This document shows positions 38,001-50,738 of a DNA stretch of 64,000 bases, piece by piece (the stretch's first letter is position 1; each line of letters opens with the position of its first letter). The notes beneath the pieces are model-generated. The model was not told the DNA's origin, did no database searches, and worked only from the letters and a program-made list of their open reading frames with translations. Source of the stretch: Onchocerca volvulus (taxonomy: Eukaryota; Nematoda; Chromadorea; Rhabditida; Onchocercidae); NCBI GenBank assembly GCA_000499405.2, contig HG738139.1:6844616-6908615 (forward strand), in the 5' to 3' direction. The position numbers and the translations under genes were made by a program.

Positions 38001-41000
38001 ATGATGGCTGATGTACGGTCCCCAGCTGATAGCCCCTCAAGGCATATTACTGTTGTTGATGTTTATGACTTGGCTGCTTCAATTGGTAAAGATTTTGAAC
38101 GAATCATTGATGAGTTTGGTAATGATAGCGTGCGACAGATTATGCCAAAGGTAAGTTTTGTCTATAAATTTAATCTAGATATCCCTCTTAATTTAAGCCA
38201 TATGAATAATTACGTTAACTACATTATACATTGTGATTGAATCTGGCCTCCCACTGTTTATATATTTATAATTTATTATTTCAAATAGAATTAAGTTGTC
38301 TGCATAAAATCATGTTTTTTGAAAAATTCCAATTTCATTTAAACTTCGATTTCAGAGACTTGAATTTCTAAGAACTTTGAAATTACAAATAAATAGAAAT
38401 CGCAGAATAAGTAATAAAGAAAACTTTCAAAATATATATAGATTTTGGAGTGTCTTTTTTTCACCATCGTATAAGTGCCTGTTTTATCAAGCACTTGCGC
38501 CTTATAATGATGAAAAAAAAAAAATAATAAGATTTTAAAATCTAAGATTACAAATAATTGCTATTATAAATTTATAAATCGCTCCCACTTATCCCGGCGA
38601 AGTATTCATTCTTGTCATTTCTCAAAAGAATATCAGTTCTTTCCTCAAATTTACCACAGCTTTTATTTAAAAAATTCCATATATTGAAGAAAATTGAATG
38701 AAATGATAAAATAGAAGAAAAACTTCAGCTTTTCTTCTTGATATTTCAAATCGGAGCAGTCCTCTAATGGATGACGAAATTTCTTCAAAATATTTAGCGG
38801 AATGTTGCGAGTGAAGTTTAGAAGAAATGGATGAAATCTAATCATTATATAAGAATATTATGACAGTGCAACACGACTTGGTTTTATTATTATTTAACGG
38901 AAAAGAAAGAGACCAAAAATAAGATTCCAGTTGTAAGAGGGAAATTAGACGTTAAGACATATGCAGCGAAAAATAGAATGAGTGCTCTTTCATTGATATG
39001 CTGATAAGACTTCATCCGCTATATATTTCCTGCATGACAACATTTCAATTATAGAAATGAAAGAAATAAACAATTAAGTAATGTATATATATCATAGATC
39101 TGCAGTGCATGTATTATTTTTATATGATCAATGAACCCGAGATAAGTAATTGTATCAGTAAATTTGTAGGTCCAAAAGCTTTCATTTTTAAAAATTCTAT
39201 TCAGTTCATAAGCATTGATTATTTTAAATATAATAAATTAATTTCACTGATTATTTTAATATTGCTTAGCTTTCTCAGTTTACTTATAAATTAAAATAAT
39301 TGTTTTCAAATCACACTCTCTGCCTTGTTACTCTTCATTTTCTTTCTTTGCCACTGCTTATTTTCTTTTTTTTTTTATTTTAATTAATCTTTTCTATCAT
39401 TACTAGTGATAGCCTCACACTCTAAATAAAATATGTGTTTTCCATCATGAGTTGGTATAAAAAATTTCTCGTTGCCTGAAAGTTTTTATGGCGTAATGCA
39501 CTGCGAAATAAAGAAACTTGTACTATCTTCTTTAAGAGATGGTTGGTATTACCAATATTCTTTTTTATTTAAATTAATGTAGCTTCACTTTTGCCACTGT
39601 AATTGTTTCATTTCTACAGGTAATCTCGGCGCTCGAAACTCTCGAATCACTTGCTAACCATAACGAAAAAGAAAATGAAGAAATTTTGATGTTAAAGAAA
39701 GCAGTTGAAAGGTTGGAAAACGAAAAACAAATGAAGCAACAAGATCGAATCAAATTTGAATTGGTGATTATTGTATTTTCAATTCCGATTCATTTTTGCA
39801 ATGCAGCTTAGTTAATTAAGAAACTTAAATTCCATTTATAGTTATACTAATAATATTATCCCTCCAAATACTGCGGAATACGAAGTTACATAAGAAATAA
39901 ATGCGAAATTTAATTTGAAATCTGCAGCATTAGAAACTTTATTGTGGATTGTATATGACAGATTCTAAATTAATTGCTGCTCTTCTTTGTGTTGAGCAGA
40001 AATAATATCAACACAGATAATACTCTTTTTTTTGTGCAATTATTATCTTAGAAACTTTATTGTGGATTGTATATGACAGATTCTAAATTAATTGCTGCTC
40101 TTCTTTGTGTTGAGCAGAAATAATATCAACACAGATAATACTCTTTTTTTTGTGCAATTATTATCCATTGTTTGATCTTCGTTAAATATTCTTTTGTTGA
40201 ATTCATTAATATCTAAATATGAGCTTTTTATGCATTCTTATCAGTGTCTTCTCCATTGTTACACTAGTGGTAATAAGAGATTCCACTGAACTGTGGTTCG
40301 TGTTTTTTATTTTTTTTTATTTTTTTTTTTTTTTGTCCTCTTCATTCTTTTAAAAAATTATAGATGGATTTTATTTATCAGTCATCATATATACTGTATG
40401 ATATATGATGAATGTAATTCAAAAATTGCAGGAATTAGAAGCAATAGAAGAGAATTATCGGAAAGAAATCGATGATTTATGGTCGATGGTAAAGAATTTG
40501 CAATTGGAAAACAAGCATTTATCGTTAGCAACAGGAGATGCTGCTTCAGCATTTTCTTCCATGAGTATTATTTTTTCGTAATTTGTATCTTATGAAAAGA
40601 AAAATTTTATTTAAAAATATCGTAGCAATAGCGAAGAATCTCATTTGACGACGATGATTTAATAGGATGTGTTAAAAATGTTTATTTCATTTTTAGTTTT
40701 TCACATCTTTCATCTTAGTAGAAAGTACTTTTTCACTTTTTCGGACTTGAAAAGTGATGAGACATTCAGTTTTAAAAAATCACTGCCAAAAAGTTGCAAC
40801 TCTTCAACGAAGAAGTTGTACTTCAACCAAGCTCCTCCCGATGAATCTTTCTAGTAATCATTTTCTATTTTATTTCCTTTTTGGTCGGTTTTATTAATAA
40901 ATAGCATTTTGTTCAAGTTTCCATTAGATTTTCACTATTTAACAATTTTTTCGAAGGTCATGAAATTTTAAGTTTGTTCATTTCAGCAACTCGCGATGAA

Positions 41001-43173
41001 GATCTAAAAATGTTGCTGGAACTACGAGAGCTTTCTACTAAACAAAAAGAGCAAATAAAAGAATTACAAAATGATATTAATACTTACAGTTGTGAAGTAG
41101 AAAATGTAAGTTATTTTTCATTGTGCTTCACTCATGTATAAAATAGGAGAAACGAGCGACCATGTCCAGTATTATTTTAATAACAAAAATCTCGAAATCT
41201 CCAGCGCTTATATTTTTCTGGAATTTCTTCATTTTTTTGATACTCGCGCAATTTCTGTCTTCATTTGTTAATTTAACATTCAAGAAATGTTGGACATAGG
41301 CATGTGCAACTTCTGGTGTTGCTGAAATAATGATTTTCTATTTTAATGCATCATTTTTTTAAGAAATCAGAAGGTTCAGTAGCTTTTATTATACTTGTAA
41401 TTACCATGTAAAGTTTTTCTTGCAGCACATATTTTCATGCTAAATCTATTATTTGTCTTTTAGTTGCAAAACAGTGTTGAAAAACTGATACGACAAAATA
41501 AAGAGCTTTTGCGGAAGAATGCATCGTTGCAAAAACAAGGAAGAATGTTGGTAGAAGAAAAAAGTGAAATTATTAAAAGACTGCAATTAACTGAAGAAGC
41601 TAATATCAAACTAACGAAATTATTTAAAGATGCTACTCGACAGTGCAAAGATTTGCAACAGTATCAAATGGTATTTTTTTATCTTATTGTGCAAGTTTTG
41701 CCAAAAATTTGCATTACAAATATGTTGTAAGATTTGTTTTCATACTTCTTCATTGCTTACATCATTGTACTTCATCTGTTTTAAGTCAATTCAGAAAAAT
41801 GATTCATGATATATCATCTTTTACATCAATCTTTTTAAAATCCTCATTCACAGTTAAGTGTTAGATCATTCGCTTCTATTCATTTTTGGGTAGGACATTT
41901 TATTTAACACTAATTATTTAACTCTGGACATGGCAAATGATTGGCTGTTTGCAGAAATATTATTTGATGCTCTGCTTCTTCTGGGATTAAAATTCGGGAT
42001 TCGTCTTAAATTTGTAGTTTCAAGTAAACAGGAAAATTCAGAATTTCAATTTATTTTATGCTCTTCTATATATATTGCTTCATTTAATGAAAATTTTTTT
42101 TTCAGGATGACAGTGATAATTCTCCTAGATTCACTTTGTCAGAATTACGTGAAGTGCTGCAAGAAAAAAATTTGTTGAAAGGCAAAGTTTTGGAATTGGA
42201 AGAAGAGCTCGAACAATTGAGACCGTCACGCGGACGAGAATCTGTTGCAAGTGATTCCAGCAGAGAGCTTGACAGGTATTTTTTAATAATTGAAAAGTTT
42301 TTTGTTTAATGAAAAAATTTGTATTTAATTTATTTGAAGAATACTTTTTTTATGTCATTCTATAACATGATCTTTTTCCAACGGAGTTTGCTTCCCATCA
42401 TTCAGATTATGGAGACATCAATCAATTAGTTTATTTTGGAATCCTCATCATTGCAGTTTCAGGTCTGCTCAATCAGAAGAATATGTTGTTTATGGACCAA
42501 TCAACAGGGAACCTGAAGAAAAATTGTATCCATGGAAATACGAACGAAAAGAAAGCGGCGTGCGAAAGTTGTATGCTTTACTTTATAAAAAATTACAGAA
42601 GAAATAATTCTATGTTTTTCGCTTTTTCATATGCAGCTTACACTGTGGAAGGACGATAAAGACTAGTTAACATGAAGTCTTGAGAATCTGCCGATTACTA
42701 AAGAATCTCGTGGAAATTATCAAAAAGGTATTTTGAAACTTTAATTTCGGATGTTTCTTATAAAACATAAAAATTTACGGTACATTAACAAATGATATTT
42801 TGATGGTATTCATCGAGAACTATTAATTTCTGTGCATTGTTTTTGCGCTGGCTCAGAATTCGAGGTAGGCATGTAGAATTTATTTATTCCAATCCATGAA
42901 CTAATTCCCCGATAAGTCAGATAGTATAAGTTAGTCATTAGAAATCTATAATTAGATGTATTGAAATAAATAACTTAAATTTTCATGTTTTTGATGAGAA
43001 TCCATAGATGACAAAAAAAAATTAATTGGAGTTATAAAATTTATAATTACAGTTTCCGATTTTTTTTCAATAAAGAAGGCTTCAATAGCGGTGGCTATAG
43101 TCCTGTACATGCCTCCAGCAGTCCAATACCATCAATGCGCTCGATGTCATCATTTTCTAGTCAAACAGCTTAG
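38001..43173 (+). CDS. RILP-like protein (RH1/RH2 domains), predicted Rab effector
   Basis: RILP-like proteins bind dynein or myosin motors through RH1 and GTP-loaded Rabs through RH2, and act in vesicle and ciliary traffic. Exons: 38001-38150, 39620-39763, 40432-40564, 40987-41105, 41464-41670, 42106-42275, 42457-42570, 43053-43173; 385 residues. RH1 about 15-110 (VVDVYDLAASIG, then LMPKV-like IMPKV and ALETLE), running into a long coiled coil to about 230. RH2 begins near 252: SPRFTLSELREVL followed by EKNLLKGKVLELEEEL, closely matching human RILPL1. The C-terminal exons give EPEEKLYPWKYERKESG and a Ser-rich tail ending SSQTA. Intron 1 is 1.5 kb, and intron 2 holds a 118-bp tandem duplication. 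If exon 3 is read through its donor the frame stops after SSMSIIFS, so an RH1-only short form is possible. Confidence 0.9.
39930..40165. repeat. Perfect tandem duplication, two copies of 118 bp
   Basis: Copy 1 is 39930-40047 and copy 2 is 40048-40165. I compared them base by base and saw no difference, including an eight-T run in each. It lies in intron 2 of the RILP-like gene. Perfect identity means it is very recent, or is an artefact of joining two haplotypes in the assembly. Confidence 0.92.
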
Positions 43174-44115
43174 ATTGATGCATGTTATTTGTGATAACAT
43201 TTTGTTACCCAACTTGATTTTCCGTGCTTATTATGTGCTTTGTGGTGGTCTTCTTGTTAATTGTTCTCGTTTATTGCTTTCATAGTTTTTCTCGTTTGAA
43301 TAAAATTTCAAATTTTAACAAATCGTAAAATTTTTAAGATTTTTGTCCTTTTGTATTACTATAGGCAATAAGAGTCGTAGAAAAAAAATCTTGTAAAAAC
43401 AGAAATCTTCGGAAAGTAATGACCATATCTAGAATTCCAATATTCTTTAGTCTAACTCGAACCTCTCGAAAGGATAAGTGAAAATCAAGGCAGAAAGAAA
43501 GGAAACAGAATTTATAAAATTTAATGGATAAATTTAAATGGATTTCATAGTTGATGCGTACTTTTGCGGTTTTTTGAATATTATTTATCAAGACTAAGAA
43601 GTTAAGTTTTAAACTAAAGGGTTCACTGTTATATTTTACAATTGTTCATTCTATTTTCAGGATACCATAATATAAGTTTATTCCATGCTGTATATACTTG
43701 TATGTTTTTGTTTGATATGTGGTTTTTTGTGCTCGCTAATTCCTGAGTACGTAAAAATTAGAGTGCTATTTTTGTATTTGCATATGATTTTTTGCTTTTC
43801 CATTTCCATTAATTCCAGTAAATTTATGATAAACTGAAATTCTGTACGAAAAGTAGTTTAGATGAATTAAGAACAAAGTCATCGATTTTATCTTGAGTAT
43901 ATCCCAAATGTTTTGAAATGAGGAAACATTTTCTACTCATTACAGCTTAACAAATCAACTCTAAAAACTTCATAGTAATAACTGTGGCTTGCTTCCACTT
44001 CATTCATTTTTTTGCTAAATTACACAAAATATGCAAGGTTGATTTGTTTTTGCATTAATTTCGAACTGCAAAACAGCAATATTGAAAATATCTCGATCTA
44101 TCTTCTTAAACGATG
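43174..44115. other. Convergent intergenic spacer
   Basis: A 0.9-kb spacer between the 3' ends of the RILP-like gene (+) and the F-box gene (-). Apart from the RILP-like poly(A) signal at 43299-43304 I see no feature. The open frame on the minus strand at 43334-43591 has no splice or family support. Confidence 0.6.
43299..43304 (+). terminator. Poly(A) signal of the RILP-like gene
   Basis: AATAAA 126 bases after the stop codon, followed by A/T-rich DNA: a typical nematode 3' end. Confidence 0.65.
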
Positions 44116-47100
44116 TTAAAGTCCAGATCGTCTTGTATTTCTTTCTGCAGGTCTAGCAGTTGATGTTGTGTTTGTTGTTGCCGTCATCATTGATGTCGTT
44201 GATCCGAAATGATCCGTTTCATTATTGCCACTATCCCGATCTGATAGTTCTTCCGAATCTTCTGAATCTGGGGATTCCGCAGTTCTGAAAATGAATCTAC
44301 TTGGTGACAGCTATCCAGTAATGTCCAGGATTTTTCGAAGAAAATTGCAAGAATTAAATTTACTAAATTTTGATAATAAGTTAGCTTTAAATTATGTCGA
44401 GGGAAATTCCATAATTTCAATTAAGACTTACACAGATGCTTCTTGATGTAATTCTGTAGGCGGAAGTGGTTGAGTTAATGCGATGGATTGAGCACTTGCT
44501 TGTGAGGATATTCTGCGAGACTGATTTAAATTTCCTCTTCCTCTTCTTGATATTATCACGTAACTTCGGCGCGATCGATCGGTGGTGCGTTCGGAATGAT
44601 TATCTAGAAATGGAGCAAATCACTAGAACTATGATGATGACAACGAATCTCCATACCATCCCAAAGTTCTAAGGTTATGAACGAACTTAAAATCTCCGAA
44701 ATTATTATACAAAATACCAATTTCATTGGATGGTAGTGCCAGTTGACTTGCAGTATTGGGTGTCACTACATTGTTGCTAAGGTTTCCAAGTACTGCCAAA
44801 TTAGTCGGCGCGCTACCATCAAATTCTGTGTTCAGCTGATCATCGATCATTCGCTCGAAAAATCCTGTGCAAGAAACACATCAATAAATGTCTTGTTATA
44901 CGATGATGTTCTCTAGATCATGGATTATTGATTATTAATAAGTTTTCGAAACGATGTGTAACCTATTAGTTGCTGTAAAGATAATTCGCAATTAATTTTG
45001 TTAAGATGATGTATTTTCATGATTTCGATGGACATCATCAATCATGCTAATGCCAATTATTTTTTATTTCATATTTATCTGTTTAATTCTACAGCTTCTT
45101 TGGCTACTCTTTTTTTGCTTTCAGTTTTAAAATTAATTTAATTCTGGTTTTTAATTCAAATTAAAAATGAATTTTCCAAATTTTAATTTTTTTTTTATGA
45201 ATTAGTGTTACTTCACACTTTTTTATTTACATAAATATTATTTACTTGCAATAGTAGCCATCATCATTTCGCCGGGGTCCTCATTTGGTGGTAATTGAAC
45301 TTGGGCGGTAGCTTGTGGCTGGGGGACCGGAAATTCCTCGGTTGCTGTAATTTCTGTGCTTTCCTCAGCCGTGTCCACGTTTTCACTCATAAAAAACCAC
45401 CAACCCGGTACCTGATGCAACTTTTTCCTTTTTTTTCATGATAATTCAATTTTTTGATGCTTTTTAAACTTTTTTTTTCGAATTTAAGCATACTATCATT
45501 GTTTGTCATATCTTAAATTTCATAGCTTCAAACTATTTTCGGAAATGATTTGATATAAATATTCGTTCGGTGATACATTGATCTATATTTCAAAATTGTA
45601 GAATGTACTTTTTTTTTTGAAATTTTTTATTGCTTCATTGTTCTTATCATTTTTTGGGAAGTTGGGACATATAAATTTGCTATAAATAGAGAAAAAAGGA
45701 ATTAATTTTAGCAAAACAAAAAAGGGACTCAAATACTATGGCATTTTCAAAGTCCGTATGCTCAATGTTTTGAAAAACAATAAGTCAAAATTTTTGATAT
45801 ATACGTATACACTTTTTTGTTTTTTGATTAAACTTATCGACGATTTCAGATTTTGACTTTCTTTGGCATAAAATACGCCAACTTGGGTTGATAAGCGATA
45901 GGATTGAATGGAGCAAAGTTCTATATTTTTCGAAGAATAATCTGACATTAATTGCAAGATTAATTACCGGATGTGGGTATTCAGTATTGAAATGTTTGTA
46001 TGGTTGTACCCAAACCATATGCGACAATAACTCACAGTGGCCATGCATCCATTCCTGTTGATATAGTGAATCTGCTCGTTTACAGAATGTTACCTGCAAT
46101 GGAAATTTCAAAATCTGAATAACTTTTGACATAAATTAGGCTCGCGAATCGGATTTTAATTTTTTTTTTCTTTTAATTACTATTATTCATTGCTTGTATT
46201 AATGTACAACAAAGAGCAAAAGTCGATGCTTACAAAGTTGGGGAAAATTACTTACTTTGAAATGTAACTTCCGAAATTCATCATGTTCCAAATCTTTAGC
46301 TACCATATGAGTTGGGTCGTGTAAACATAATTCCCTCAACGTAAGCGGCAGCAATTTTTTGATAAAATATCGTGTCTCAATTATTTCTGATTCATAAACA
46401 CACACGCAGAGATATTTGACGGTAAGTTGTTGCAACATTCGACATTCATGATACAGTGGTTTACTGCTCAGTGATAGAAGTGATGGTGGTAATGTCAGTT
46501 TACTCAAGCACTTTAAATTGCCTTAAATTCAAATTCTAATAATTAACTTCTAATTATTCATGCAGAATTTGGTTGACTGCATGCAATTTTCGCCAAGTAA
46601 TGGATCACTAAGTATTGCACACACAAGTGTTGAAATACGCAAGACTCAATAATTTACATTTCATGAACGTTCATTTCTTTTTCATTGCGAGCAATGTTTT
46701 TATGATGCAAATTTTATTATATACTTTACAGTGATAACCGATGATGAGTGCACAGTTTTCCACCGATCTTTCATCTCTTTTTCCTATCAGTTTGATAACT
46801 TAAATGCATTACTTTAATTCTAACTTACATAGTGCCTTCAAATAGACAGCACCATCAGGTGTATGTACCAGGGCACCCATAAGACATAAGTATTTCAGTG
46901 AATTTGAATATTTGTTTGAGATCGTTTCCATAGCTGCTGCGGTCAATGATACGCCCTGTAAAGACTGGTGCTACTTCATTTCACAAATTAGTTTCATATT
47001 AATATTAGACGTTCTGCAACTTATTGCAATTTAATTTCCGTGTGTTCGCCTATGAATTATCATATCAGAAATCATGTGATGGAATCTTTTCCATCTTTAT

Positions 47101-48567
47101 TATTCAAGTAATAGGCCTAATTAATATATATTCCTAGAAAATCTCTATTTCTCAGGATTCTCCAATATCTTTTAAAATTCACAATTTTCTGTAACCTGTA
47201 ATTTTAACATTTTGATGGCGTCTGATTGCAATTTTTGTGTATGTTCTGCGTGCACTATATTCGTTGCTTTGCGTGGAGTATCAAATCGTTTCAAAATGCG
47301 TAATATGATTAATTTTTTGATTGAAAATATTGCTTTGATTTTGTCATGCAAATTCGATTCTCTGTAGAGGAAAAAACAATCAGTTAAATATATTATAAGA
47401 TTGCCATTTCTTGAATTTCGCAAAATCCAATTTGGAAATCTGATCATAGCATAAAAAAGTTACGATTCGGCGATATCGAAGCGTGAGAAAGTGACGTAAA
47501 GATGATTCGGCGGTTATATTGTAACCTTTGAATCATCTTCTTCATGAACATTAGTGCTTAATAATGTCACACATGCAGTTGTTTTACTATTCAGGAAATG
47601 CATTGCAATGAAACGACTCACAATTTGAGTGATTTGTTTGAGATAGTATATGATTTGGATGATTCGGTACAAATTGATGTATAGGGAAAAAGACCTTAAG
47701 CTCTCACTTATCAAAAATATCACACGGTAGAGTAAGTTCTCGAAGATTTGATAAGTAGCTGAATGTTGTTACAGGAATTGTGCGAATATGATCCACACTG
47801 CTAATCACAAGCTTTTGTATAAATGGAGAACTGCGAAGTGCGCTTGCTAGTTTATTAACGTCCTGGATAAGATTATTTCGGTTGGATTTTTTCCGATAAG
47901 CCCTCATTGACTTTTATAATAGCAAGCATTTTTGATTAAAAGATGCAGCCGTTATGGCAGCTTACATATAAAACGTAAAACACAAAACTGTCAGGAGTGA
48001 AATGTAAGCTGTAGGAAAGATCGAACATTTTGTTAAATGAATAACAGTAGATGCTTGTAAAACCTACCGATTGGCTTTTCCCAGTCATATCTCCAGTGCT
48101 ATGTACTTCGAGTATACAACGATCAGAAGCAAGAACAATGCCTACTTTGTGTGCCGTAATGCGATTGATATCACTCCACTGTAAAAGTTCTAGCGACATA
48201 GAAATATGTAATTGCTTGATGGGCTAACAATTATTTTTATTTTTTATATTTCTTTTCTACTTTATAAATTTTGAACTCATGTTTGGTAATTCAAACTAAA
48301 ATTCAAAGCTACTTATGACCAAATTAGCACCATCGGAGAGCAACAAACCGGGTGTAATAAACTATATAAGCGTTTATTAATAGTGGAGAATCGAGCTCTT
48401 TCTTTAGGAGCAAGCTGTTCAAATATTTCTAAAATTGTCTCATCTGACAACGCTCCAAAGGATTCTCTGATGAGCACGTTTTTATCACCACCGTTCAGCT
48501 TCATTATACAAAACAACAATGGAAATTTGAAACTATCGAATACTTTTAAGCAATCAATGACAGCCAT
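44116..48567 (-). CDS. F-box protein with leucine-rich middle region
   Basis: Predicted substrate adaptor of an SCF (Skp1-cullin-F-box) ubiquitin ligase. Exons in transcript order: 48567-48331, 48223-48068, 47910-47708, 47361-47196, 46955-46829, 46521-46256, 46093-45968, 45411-45246, 44864-44718, 44603-44432, 44284-44116; 644 residues and phase-consistent throughout. An F-box lies at about residues 35-72 (FGALSDETILEIFEQLAPKE, then RARFSTINKRLYSLLH). The middle contains irregular leucine-rich segments such as YLSNLRELTLP, NSLKYLCLMGAL and CNLKCLSKLTLP. The C-terminal quarter is polar, acidic then Arg-rich, with no recognised domain, ending NTRRSGL. The start could instead be the internal ATG 21 codons later, which begins MKLNGG. 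The exon 9 donor is the least certain splice. I do not recognise a named orthologue. Confidence 0.8.
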
Positions 48568-50738
48568 CCTTTTCTCGTTTTTATTTTGAAAAGAAAACTA
48601 TAATTTCAATTTTAAATTCACATGTCCATGTAGAGGGATGAAAATTAACAAATACAGCATGAAGAAACTTTCACATCCACTGAAATACTCTCTTGTATTC
48701 TATTAATAATTATAATCGAACTACAATTGTTCTTACTGCAACCCAATTACTATAGTGTTATAGTATTAACTACTGCCTATAAAAATGAGCATAAAATATT
48801 AAATACCATTTAAATGGAATGACAGAAAGCAGCTGAATATATGTATAAGTTCTGGAATTCTCAGAACACGGTCTTCACGAACTTCTAAGTTGTTTTAAAT
48901 CTTAAACAAAATGCGCTGTACTTATTAGAATTTTTTGCCTTCGCACAGATGATTTTATGACTTTTCCTCTCGTATGCTTTGATAATGCACCAACACGATT
49001 GCATATGAATAATAAATTTTAAAAAAGTACACATTAACACATTTATGGGTGAAAAAATTTTAATTTTTCATACCTCACAAAGTGTAGAGTTCTAGTTACT
49101 ATTTTTCTCTTATTTTCTATAAAATATATTATCATGAAAAGGAATAAGTAAACTATTTCCCATCTAAACAAATTTATCTATTTTAGTACTTCGATCACTC
49201 AGAAATCTTTTGTTTTAATCGTAGCATAGCTCGAATCACCGAAGTATGACTATCTCAGTTAGATAATCTAAAAGTTTCTTCATTTAAAAAGAAAGTGAAG
49301 CTTAAGATTTTATAATTTCGCTGCAATCGCTTTTCATCTAATAAATCTCATTTTGCTCATTATTTTATATAATGCTAAAAAGAGGTTTTATTCGAAGTCG
49401 AATCTCCAAGAATCAATTAACCGTGTCTTGTTTTCCTTTCAATAAATTTTTTTTAAATATTGTTAAATTGGAGCTGAGTTGTATGAAAGAGAAATAAATA
49501 CATTTTAAAAAATGGAAAAATAAAATTATATCGAGGTTTTGCATGAAATTTGCAGAAATTAGGTCATACGCAGAGCAAAACGATGGGTATGGCGGCAGTG
49601 GACATTCCAATTTTTTCTTCCATTGCTCTTTTTATTTGAAAACGCTTCGTCTTCTTTTTGATATCCGTGTGTAAAAATTGTATTTGAGTTTCAAATTTGC
49701 TAGAATTCTAATTTGTTAAAGTCTATGAAGAATGAATAGGACTGAAGCCGTATGCCTCACCAATTCTATAATATATTTCCATAATATTTCTACTTCTGTA
49801 TTCACTGATAGCAAAAGTTGTTGTAATAAATCGACAAATGAAATGAATCGCCAAACTTAAACAGAGCGCCTGTGAGAAGGAAGGTTGGAGTATGTCATGC
49901 GAAGAAAGATATTAATAGCATGGAATTTGTCACACGTCGTTGACGGAACTATAGAAATAGTTGGGAATTATAAAAGAAGCAAGTTGCTTCAACTACTGCC
50001 ATTACCACTAGCAGAGACCTCAAATGCTACAGTTAATGCACTTTGCAGTTGGAAAAAAAAAAGGACAGAAGAAAGGCAGTCAATCCCTGTTGCTCTTTCT
50101 TTCAACACTTTCGAGTGATATCCATTAGTTTCTCTCTCTCTTTTACCTTCTTTCTCTCTCCCTCTCACAAATTCCATCTTTTCAGATTTGCATTGATTTA
50201 ATTATCTCTCTTGATCTGCTTATTATCAAGTTTCATCGTAATTGAAAAATTTGCTTCCAGTTTTTGTTTATATTGATTTGACCATCAACGCTGAAGTTTC
50301 AATATGATTTGTCTCTCTCCAATTTTACAACTGAGATTATTTCCTGACTTTTGCGCTCTTAAGTAGGGTAATTATATGATTTTTAAATAACATTCACAAT
50401 TTTAGCTTCTCGTTAGAGTAGAGGCTGAACATGCATGTATAATAACATTTGATACAAACCCTCCATTAAATAGGAATTTTTGCAATTGCCCTCACTTTCA
50501 TTGCAACGAAACAGCAAGTCCTATCAGAAGACAGTAGAGTTGAAACACTATTGAGGTATCTGATGCACATTGAGGCATCTGAAGCACATTGAGACATCTA
50601 AAGATATTGAGGCGAACAGATGTAAATGAATGAATGAAAAGTTAATGTTTTACGAGAGCCGCATTATTTCTCTTGTTACAATAAAGTTTCGAAAAAGGAA
50701 GTTCTGACATTCTCAGTATCTAATATACTCCCTATTTT
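48568..50738. other. Divergent intergenic region, promoters of the F-box and prolyl hydroxylase genes
   Basis: 2.2 kb between two divergently transcribed genes, presumably holding both promoters. An open frame at 49885-50118 has no splice, domain or composition support and was not called. A small minisatellite lies at 50550-50614, and TTCTCAG at 50710-50716, just before the prolyl hydroxylase ATG, is a candidate SL trans-splice acceptor. No TATA box or other promoter element could be assigned with confidence in such A+T-rich DNA. Confidence 0.55.
50550..50614. repeat. Minisatellite, about 3.4 copies of a 19-bp unit
   Basis: Imperfect tandem copies of ATTGAGGCATCTGAAGCAC, starting at 50550, 50569, 50588 (18 bases) and 50606 (partial). 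It ends about 125 bases before the prolyl hydroxylase start codon, so it is in the promoter or 5' UTR region. Confidence 0.85.

Noticed and set aside
47526..47586. Possible extra F-box-gene exon (reads KTTACVTLLSTNVHEEDDS)
   Set aside because: It has good splice sites, but including it shifts the frame so that the next exon cannot be read; skipping it keeps the frame and gives continuous leucine-rich sequence.
49885..50118. 77-codon plus-strand frame upstream of the prolyl hydroxylase gene
   Set aside because: Basic, poly-Lys-containing translation with no splice sites, family resemblance or poly(A) signal.
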